From contig OZ024894.1 of the NCBI GenBank assembly GCA_964017195.1, positions 34,160,184 through 34,224,183 on the forward strand: 64,000 bases of DNA. Direction: 5' to 3'. The translations under genes and the position numbers were made by a program. Numbering within the stretch: the first letter of the stretch is position 1; every line of letters begins with the position of its first letter. Source of the DNA: Siderastrea radians (Eukaryota; Cnidaria; Anthozoa; Scleractinia; Rhizangiidae). Of this stretch, positions 22,465 through 33,077 are shown in pieces. Under the pieces are notes generated by a model, which ran no database searches, was not told where the DNA came from, and saw nothing but the letters and a program-made list of their open reading frames with translations.

Positions 22465-22798
22465 TCGGTAAACCTTGATGTCAACACATTAGCACCTCCG
22501 TCTGCGAACTCCGTACTAAAAAGTACTAAGTAAAAAATAAATGTTTTTATCGGGCATGTCCTCGTGTCTCAAGTAGCCCTTAATGTCACACTACAGAGCG
22601 AAATTATTCAGCACAAGTTATCTACGTACAAACTCGTTCCAGCTGTCCGCACTCACACTCATCATACTGTTTAATCGACATCAGTTCTGTGTCTGCTAAG
22701 TTTGCAATCATAAAAATTAGATTGCTCGAAAATGAACTGTTGAGTTTCTGTCTGCAATAAAGTAAGGTAAAAATAATCTCACCTTTTGCCCCCGGTTG

Positions 22799-23062
22799 AA
22801 AGATGTCAGCTAAATCTAAAATTCCAAAAGGTGAAACTCGAAAAATGGCGAAAGTTAAAAGCTACATCCTAACTTTCAATAAGTAAAAGCTGAATCCGAT
22901 AAGCTGAAAGCCAAAACTCCAAAAAATGCAGAAAGCTGAAAAGTAAATCCGCTGATTCCGACATGTACATGCCGAAGCCTGAAATCTAACTCCGAAATGC
23001 CAAAGCTGAAAGCAGAAAACGGATATGCTGAAAGCTGAAACCGGCTGAAATATAAAACTAGA
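22799..23062. repeat. Cryptic AAGCTGAAA-type repeat upstream of gene A
   Basis: About 260 bp in which AGCTGAAA/CCGAAA variants recur at irregular 9-20 bp spacing, nearly devoid of T-runs. It ends about 60 bp before the start codon of the Ig/ShKT gene, so it overlaps the likely promoter or 5' UTR. The two long minus-strand open frames across it are by-products of this repeat. Confidence 0.6.
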
Positions 23063-23121
23063 AAAGTTACTGACGAGATACAAAATTCTAGTTGGCCATA
23101 AAGGTACAGTGTTAGACAAGT

Positions 23122-23185
23122 ATGCATCCATTTGTTATGTGGCAGTTTGTTTTCCCCCTGTTCCTGATATTATTTGGACAAGTCG
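23122..23185 (+). CDS. Gene A exon 1: signal peptide
   Basis: ATG followed by a short hydrophobic core (WQFVFPLFLILFGQ) and a GTAAGT donor at phase 1. The matching exon of gene B ends in the same LFGxVG context before its donor, supporting this start and border. Confidence 0.8.
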
Positions 23186-26100
23186 GTAAGTACTTCAATT
23201 GCTGATTACTTTTCTTGTGCAAACTAAACTGGAACTCAAGGGATCGTTCCAGTGGAATATTCTTACTGAACCTATGAAATTCGGAATTACCTCTGATGAA
23301 AAAGTAGACTTTTCTTTAAATAACATCATCTCAAACTTTCCTAACCAGTGGTTAAACTAATTCCTTTTGTTTTCGAAAGAACAAATAAGTCGTGTAGCTA
23401 TTTTTGGGAAGCTGACAACAGCGGAAAATTCGAGGAATATAAGCAGTCCGTGCCGAAAATATTCTGCGACTTGAATTATCAGCTAAAGAATCTGAACAGA
23501 TCACAGTTAGCTTACAGAAATACCCCTTTGAAAGGCCCTGAACAGTATAAGAACTCAGAAAGCAACGTTTTTCTTTCATTTTCTCGTTGTGTACCCCTGG
23601 GTCAGTTTAAGTTGAGGCTTTAAGCGACATTATGTATGGACTTGATGAAAATAAATAGATGGACCAGGCATAAACTCACGTCCACAACACGGTCATCTTT
23701 GTAAAAAAATCAATTAGGAAATCCAATTTGCAAAGTGATGGCGATGTGTATTCGGCGTAACCGACTGTCTGGTAATAAAGCGGACAAGCATTGAGACGTT
23801 CCTGATTCAGGCATGCCTTTTGAGGTGTAGTAGTATTTAGGCGAGCGATGCAATTCCGGATGGTTATAGTGTCAACAAACAAGATAAGGCCATGTTTCTC
23901 ATTTGTTGATGATTTCCATTGAATCCCATCTAACAAAATTAATCAGTAATCTCGAAGAAAACTAAAAAATCCATCACGGATCCACCGTATTTAAACTCCC
24001 TCTTCCACACTCGGCCCAGCGTTATCAAGTTTTTGTCACGTACATTGCCAAAAGTTCACAAAGTATGGCAAACGCAAGTATATTAGAACAAATTTATAAT
24101 GTACTCATAACGAACGGGAAATAACAGCTAAGTTATATCAGTCTGAATTAGCACTGATTTGTTACGCTTTTCAAAGCTTAAAAAGAACTTTGTAATTAGA
24201 ATACATGTACTGAAAATATAATTAGAAAGGTTCAGTATTCGTTAGTAGCTTCTGTAGTACATAGTTGTGTAATAACTGGGACGTGATCCTCTATTTTCCT
24301 ATGGAACGCCTCTCTTAAAATACACTCTTTTTTTAGAAGAACGCGTAAAATTTGGCTGAGCCTGAGGATGTTCTTATTTTAGCCCATATATTTTCTTAAA
24401 TTTTGGGGCACATTTCAGCCTCAACATTCTTATAAAAATGGTTCTTATAAAAGAAAAAGAGTGTAGAGTATTTAGGACAGTTAAATAGGAAGTAAGTCTC
24501 ATCTCCAACTTGCTTAGATCCAAATGCAGGGCAGAGTCTACCTACTTCTTCTTCTTTCACTGATCATCATCAATTGCGACTACCTATTCTAAATTTTACT
24601 AGGACTTTCCTTTCGCTCAATTTTCCTTTCACTCAACTTTCTTGTGCCATGTACACAACAAGAAAGGGTGTATATTCATCCTTAAAGGTCTTAAAATTCA
24701 ACTTTGCTAGAGCGCTTAAGGGTATGTTCCCAATGTACGATATATTTCTTGTTCACACAGTATTTGATCTCAGCGTCAGTAATAAACCTTGGGTCAAAAT
24801 CAGACCTTGAAATTATAGAAATTTGACAATCTCATAAGGTAAGATCGGAGCAGAAACCACGTTTTTTTAGAGGAATGGGGATCTATCGACATTAAAAAGA
24901 TCTGTTTAACAATAGTCAAGATCCATAATGTAAAACGATATACTACAATAATATGATTACTCAGTCTCCGACAAAAACGATGCTTTCTCTGCCTTACAAA
25001 CTGCGTTCCTTGTTACAAAGTCTGATAATTCAGAAGAAAATTATTGAAATCTTCACTACCATTGCCAAGTGAGATTACGAATAAAATGAATCTTTTTGTT
25101 TCTTTTTGTTTGTTTCAGCAAGCTTTGAGTTCACTGATGTTAATCCTAAACTTGTCAAAGCTATGTTACTGGAGATGAACCGCAGCTATAATTACTCCAT
25201 CAGCTGTACCACAGATGATGCGAATGCCTCTACAACTTTGTTGTTTGCCAATTATCAATCACCAATACCTCACGAATTGCCAGTTGGAGGCAGGATTTCC
25301 CTCAGTAACCAAGTCTATACTATTCATGGACTTGTGTTAACAGATTCTGGAACGTACACTTGCGAGGCTACAAGTGGTCAGGCTGGAACCGTAAGAAAGA
25401 GCCTTACATTGTTTCTTTTTGAAGGTAAATGTATATGATTGTACATGTATCATATATGCCAATTTTTAAGTATTATAAATTAAAGTTAATGTGACAACCG
25501 TGAGGTCATTGCTCTAGCGTTACTATATCGGCAATGCGATATGTCATCAAGATAAGACCTTTCAATCATCATGCCTAGAGGTCATCCCGCATTCACGTGC
25601 AAACATCAGGATATTTATATTGGACCAATGACGTTTGGCTGCTCACGTGAAATCGAGCACCCTCAATCTAACTTTGTTTATTTCAGCCTTCCATTCTAGT
25701 AATCATTCCAGTTGAGTACCTCTGTTAACCAGCTCCCCTCCCTCCCTCCCGCGTGTTATCTCAGTATCTATGGGCATGGCTTCGCACGGTTTCATAACCG
25801 TTGCTCCAAACATTATATACACCTGTTTCCTGTTATATGCGATAATACATTATCTACAGTGTACATTTCGTTCGGTCAGCATATAGAGATAAAATTAATG
25901 TACCAGCTAATTGTATATAACCACAGTTTTTAGTCTAAATGTAGCTATTGTTCATTCTTTGTTATAGTGGATAAGCTGTAATGGCTGCCAGCTCTGGCTT
26001 TATAGCCTTTCTATTAGCCTCGTTTACTACTGATTCGCATTTAATTATTGGCATTGTTTTATTTATTTATTTATTTGTTTATTTCTTATCAGTTCTTTGA

Positions 26101-29078
26101 ATAGTTTGATCAAAGTAAGGACTTAGTAGTTTTTACTCTGGCCTTGGTATGCTACTATAGTTGTTGGTCTTACTTTAGTCATTGTTATTCTTTTATTATG
26201 GTATACGCTGTGAAGAGACTGCCAATTGTCAGTTAAATGAACTTTTGCTTTAAGCTCACGGCCACTTTTACCAAATGATTCCTATTTCACGGTTGGGATC
26301 ATTTCTTCTCAGATTCAATTATTTCAATAGTTTGTAAGATCATTTCAATTTTACCAATCAACTATGCCCTGTAGGGTAGTATGGCAATTGTGATCAATTT
26401 AATAAACTGGGGTAAGGGAGGAACTGCTCCCAATACAGGTCACACTTTCCCCATGGAATCACAGTCTCAGTTACTTCTATATTCTGCCCCATTCACAACT
26501 CAGTGGTCACTATGGTAACCATGGAGTATAGGCTCGGATAGGATAAGGACCTCGCTCTGAGGGGATTTTTGGCTCCAGGGAAGGATCGGGTATGGACCTC
26601 CCTCATGGGGGATTTTGGCCCTCTGGGGAGGATTCGGTCCTCGCTCTCGGGGGATGGCCCTCAGGGGAGGCCCATTGCCAATATAGCCTAACCTGACCTG
26701 TATGCAATCTATGCTTCACTGGATTACTTACTCCCGTACCCCTTTATCCCAGAAACTGTTGTTGTCTTACTTACTCTCATGGGTTGGAACATAAATACAA
26801 CACTAGAAAACTCAGCATGCAACCTTAGCTTAGTGATAACTTGGTAATACCAAAAAATGTCCACCGAACAAAGATCCTTTTATCATAGGGTGTGAAGGCT
26901 TAGAATTCTTTGCCTTCCGATGCAAAACATTGTACTTAGGTAGGTTCAAAAATTTCGTAGCTGCTAGTTAATATTTTTTCAGGAATTATTAGTATTATTT
27001 GTTGTTGTTGTTGTTGTTGTTGTTGTTATCGTCTTGTCAATGGAAATTTGTATTTTCTTAAATCGAAATTTTAACTTTCTTTATTTATTGTTCTATATTC
27101 TTACATTTAGAGGGCCACCCTAATTAACCTATATGTGACTAAGTGCTATCCCTCTTATGTTCGGGGGTTTTCTTATAATTCTGTGCTAATAGGATCTTGT
27201 CGGAAAGCTTTGGTCTTGTGCTGTGATTAGCAAGCCTTCCGTTTCCGCCTTTAACCATTTATGGGTTGAGTAGCAATCAACATCTGCTTCTTTGACTCTT
27301 GTGGGGTACTTTCCACGTATTTCCCATCTTTGGGCAGTTTGGGGTTTTTCAGCTTTAGTTTTCATTTTAATAGGAATAGAAGCATGCCATGGGTGTCCAC
27401 TTGAAGTACACCCGCGGTAGTTAATGGACAATAGTGGGCAAAATCGCTGGTTGCACGCTTTGATAGGGTTAAAAGCTGGTTTTGAACAGCAGATAATTAA
27501 ACCGCTGGATTTTGGGTGTTTGGAGGTTATTTTCTGGGACTCCATAGCCTCAAACATCTTAGACCATCTTAATGAAAATGGAGGTAATGTTGGAGTTACT
27601 TGTCAGCCTCCAAAATCTGAAAAGATGTAAAATTATTTCTAATCCTGCAAACCCTCTGAGAGAAATCCAAAAAAATAAATTGGCCCCATTGAAACTCTTT
27701 TTGTGACCATCTGATAACACACAAAAATATAGAACACAGCACAGATGCTCATCGTTTAAAAAAACATTTATCATTCATCATTTACCGAATATTTCCATTT
27801 TATGTAACCAGGTAACATTAAAACATTTTTGTTTTCCAGAGGAAATCCCTTGCTGTCCAACTGTTTTTCCAATGAAGAAAGTGATAATACGCGGCACAAG
27901 AACAAGTTTCACTTGTAAAGTTGACATAAAGAACAGCATTCCAAAGTACCTTGTTTTCAAGTGGTACAGGCAAGAAAACGGAACTTCTGTTGAGGTTCCT
28001 AGTAGCGAAACATACAGACACAACGAAAGCGCTTCAGTTTTGATGATTGAAAATGCGAAAGCTACTCCGAAGACGGGCATTTTGTACAAGTGCCAGACAT
28101 TGTACAAGGGGAGAAAATCAGATTCTAATGGTCCTCGTCTGGTGGTTCATAGTAGGTTTGAAATCACGTATTGCAGTCTGTGGTTTCCTTTTTGTGTCTT
28201 TGGCTCCTGCCATCGTTAACCTCTCCCAACAGCTATACGCATAATTTTGTACTCAGATCTCTTTCAACGTACTGAAATGACTAGGAAGAAGATCTGGATA
28301 CGAGAGGCATACATCTTAAGATGGGCACACTTCCCATGGATGCGGTTGTAAAGCAATTTGCAACTTTGTTCAAAGTAAATATAAAAATCCCTGAGTCCGT
28401 TTATTTGGGAGTATCCGAATTCGGATTTATCATCTAAGACCATTTGAATTTTTCACTCCCAAATGAACGAAAAATCCTGATCAACAAGTTCATTATCCTG
28501 GTCATGTTAGCTAGTTAGTTTAGTCGTAAGTAAATTAAAATCGCTGCTTTGGGTCAAATTCAGCCCCAAATGTAGAACTTGGAATACAAACTGAAGTTAC
28601 ATGGTGTGACTATATAGGTTGAAATCGGTTTTTTCCGTCCTTCAAGGGATATTTTACAAACATACGGCGATAAAATCTTGGCGTCATGTAAGTGCCACCT
28701 TTTCCCTAGTGAACCATGAAGCGTCGGTACAAGAGCCCGTTAATATACACAATGGCACCGCCTGCCTAGAGATATAAGAAATGTAACCAATTTGAATCAT
28801 TTTAAGAAGCTAATAAGGCAGAAGGATCTCTCAACCTTAGTTAGTAACAAATGTAAATCTGACTGTTTTCTCTGTTGATCATATAGACATAGTATTTCAA
28901 CATTATTAGCATTTTCAATAGAATATTATTAGAATGTTATTATTCGCAATTTTCTTATATTATTACATTATTGGATACACACTTGTGTTTTGTATTTAAT
29001 TACTTTAGTTACTTTACGTACTTTAATTACTTTGTGTCTCCAATTTGCATGCGTGCTAAAGTTTCTTGACAAATAGTT

Positions 29079-29143
<65 letters not shown>

Positions 29144-32100
29144 GAGACAGTTGCATTGAAGCTATGGACGAAAGTAAATACTCTAAACCTGGGTTGCTAC
29201 TGTTCTTGCTGTTGTTCCACAGCACTTAAATCTCAGTTATTTAGGCTCACAAAAATCTGCCGTGTATAAGTTTGACTTTTCATGTCCATGGAAAGAATCA
29301 CGATTGCGAAAAAGCCCCTTTTTTGCATCACGAATTTCAACAGATGAGTTTGACAATTTAAATGGGTCAATCGCGCTATAATTTTAGGAGAAGTTGAAGC
29401 TATCGTTTGTTAATGTAACAAAGAAAACTTGGAGTGAATCGGATAAATCCTTATCTTTAAGGCTATTTCAAGTTACCGATGTGCGGCGATGTTACAAAAG
29501 TCCCCTATTTGCTATAAGTTCCAGAAGGTGGTTTCACAATAATTTCTTGAGAGATAGTGGACTTCAATGCAATCAAATTGAACTTTAGTATAACAGCAAT
29601 AGTTGACCAAAAATTCAACTTTGTCCTAAAAAAAAGACGAGGAGTTAGAACTGTGGAAATGTATTAATTCTACTTTGGTGCTTTTTACGGTAAGGGAATA
29701 TGGTTGCAGGAACTGTATATACGACTTGACGTATCGATGAATTATAGTAAAAACGAGTAATCCTAATAGCGCAATATACAACTGACTGCCTGTGAGCTAT
29801 ATATATCTACTGCTTAGAAACATTTCCAAAGCGATGCACAAAACAGAAAAGCTTTATACAGTACCCGAGACAATTACCCTCGTTTCGTCGTACTAGAAAG
29901 AGGGCGTAGCTCCAGGACAACTTCAAATAAAATATTGCAGAGAAGTGCATTTAGCAGCAAAAGTGTTATGAGAACAAAAGAATGATAAACAAGAAGATGA
30001 TGGTTGATTGTTACCCCCTTAACTTGTAATGCAAGTCTTCACGCGGTCTAATTTGTAGCGCAATGTTAGGATAACCTTTTAAACTATTTACTGGTCTACA
30101 GAAACCACGACCTGAAAGTTTGCTCTGCTTTTTAACTTATCCTTGATTGATATCTTTGTATATTAAGTAGCTAAAAATTCCACTTTTTACTGTTACAGGG
30201 TCCACTCTTAATCCTATTCAACTTGCATGGGCTTTTATTATTTCCAAAATGGCGGCCATCTTGAATCCGTCATCTAAGATTTCATGTTTTTGTCAAAACC
30301 TCTGAAAACCACCAAAATTGGTCCAAAAGTAATTTAAACCAATGAATGAATGATCAGAATGATCTTAAAATGTAAAATGTAGCACAATAACGTTAAAAAT
30401 TTCCTTTTCTCCCTCCTTAGCTGAGGCTTTTTTGGAGCGGAGTCTTAACCCAGTATCTCACTCGTTCGCTGCGCTCACTCGTGATATATTGTGTTTGCCA
30501 CTCGAACATAAAATTCATATCTTCTCGCCACCGTGTAATATCCTCTGTGTATATTGAAAAGATTTTACCTTTAGTCTGTGATGTGTTCTACAAGATGAAG
30601 TATATATCGTGGGTTGCGGTGTTGCTGGGGGCCTGTGAGGCCGCCATCTTGTATTTTACCCAAAGGTAGAAATATCATAAAGCGGGGGAAATTGTCATGT
30701 TTAATGCTAGACACATAGAATATGACATAATTCATAATTAAGCACTTTGCTTCTTTTTGTCAACATTTTGTTCTTTTATCACTTAAAAATGGTGAAAAAG
30801 ACGCATTTTACTCAAAAAATGGCTTGTCCACCAGCTCCTTATGACGCCATATCTCGTAACCGTATACGTAGTCTGACTAAACTTAGGTCAAAATGTGTCT
30901 AAGGGATATGCGTACAGCTACTGAAAATGGCAGGTGCTGAAGAAGAATAAGATTAGAAAAATTCAACAAAAGCCTTATGGAGGCTGATACCCACCTCCCC
31001 CCCCCCATCCCTTGTACGTCCGAGCTTAAGAATTGAGAGGACAAAAATTGCCTCCAAATCCGAGAGTAGCCTTCACAAGAAAATGTCGAGGGTAACGTAG
31101 TTGTCCCAAAACATTTCCTTTGAGGTCCAGTAACAACATTTGATGACGTCACCTGACGTAGGAAATACATCATAATTTCCTTGCTTTTTCCAAAACCTTG
31201 AGAAACCATCAACATTGGACAAAAAGCATTGAAAAGCAACGTAAGAACACTCAAATGGTGTATAAAAATGTAAATGGAACTAAAATTTTTCATTTAGAAC
31301 AGTAAAACTTAAAATTGTGAAAAATCCACCTGCCAAAGTATGGTTGCCATGGCAACATCAAATTGGATAAACAAGGACATGTCACACCAAATTGTTTCTA
31401 GACAGGAGCGCTCCTGTTCTAGATAAATGTTAAGAAAAGTAACAAAGTTTGGTGGCTTTTGCTTGCATATTAAAAACGTTCAAATTGAGGGCGGGCATTT
31501 TGTTCGCCCCACCTCCCAAGCTGAATAGGGTTTCATCAGATGTAAGACTATTACTTGATCTATACCGTTACATAGGCGACCAAGAAAAAGTCCTTGCCTA
31601 TTTAGCTACACGCAGGGTTGGGAAGTGATTAGTTACAGATTACTAAGGAAAGTCGCTTAAGAACCTTTTAGGAGGCACTACTTGTTAGCTGACCATTAGT
31701 TCCAAGAGGTCTTTTATCCTTAAGTTTTTGAATTAATAGGTTGCTGGGATGAAGCGCGTCGTTGAGATTCGATAAACGTCTATTTTATGCCACATGCACG
31801 TTGAGGTTCCATATCAATTTGTGGGCCTACGCAATAAGACCGCAAGACCGTGTTACCCGAACGCGGGATAGAATAAAATTACAAACACGCTAATTGATTT
31901 TCTCCTGAGGATTTTGAAAACCAATTTACAACGTTTCTTGACTATAATAACCTATAATTGCAGTGATGCCAAGATTTAAAATTATAAATAAGAAAGATTT
32001 GATTAACCTAAAAAATGAAAAAAAAAAGTCTAACGTGCGCATGAATCAAATTGCGAGGCATCTTGCGCTAGGGCAGCCCTTTACTTGGGACCAGCGACTA

Positions 32101-33036
32101 ATCATTACGCCATGTGTTAAGGCTGTGAAAGCTACACCTCAAGGTAAACAAACTCTGGAAGTACACAGGAGCTAGACCGTTTGAACATTTATACATACGC
32201 GTCGCATGTCTTAGATACAGTTGGTGTGAGATGGAAAACACAGGTAGACGTTTGTGATATTTCTTTTTCAACCTATCACCGGCCCATAACAATCACGAAT
32301 CTTAAATTTCATTTTTTAGTCCTGCCTTTTGTTAAGTGTTGTATTATTTTTCATGGCATGTCAGAAGGCTTTCTCCCTTCCACAGAATCCACTGACACCT
32401 AGTGATACCTAAACCAGCTCGTCTGTTCTTTATGTTTATTAATTATATGATGTTCTTTTAATTCTTGTAACAACCCAAACCCTTTTAATTTTCTTTATTT
32501 TCAGTTTTTGATTTTTGTGTAACAACACTAACATTTGTTGGGCCAAAACGGTTCTTTTGTTAAGTAAAATGACGACCGTTCATTGATCTTACTTTTAGAG
32601 CAAAAAGTCGACTAAAATTAAAGATAGTTTAAATTGAGGGTTTGTGTGTGCGTTGAGTCCAACAAATGTCGCCGTCCCAGTTTCAACTTAGTCCAGAATA
32701 CCAATCATTTCAGGTTATCCGACCTAGGGAAAAGATTGGAAAATTATTATTCTTTGTCTGGAAAAAGTGTAGAGCTCCTTAGTGGGTATAATCTATATAA
32801 ATGCTGCCTGCATGAAAAAAAATAGTCATATTTTTGACAGCTTAGGCTTGGCAAAAATTTGAAAAAAATGGTTGGTAAATAGTATGGACAAACGTATGGA
32901 ATTTTGCCGCTTAAATTCCGTACGGACTCTGAAGGTGATCCAGCTTGTTTTGTAAACAAATCGTTAACAGCAGGTTAACGATGAACTATGTATTTTGACG
33001 TTACCAAAGTTCCCTTTTTTCGTTACAAAAGTGCCC

Positions 33037-33077
<41 letters not shown>

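Noticed and set aside
22862..23131. Two hydrophobic minus-strand frames upstream of gene A
   Set aside because: Caused by the strand-biased AAGCTGAAA repeat; overlapping frames look equally plausible and none has gene context.
28968..29269. Poly-Asn/Lys and poly-Ser/Tyr frames
   Set aside because: Arise from the TTC/TTA microsatellite.
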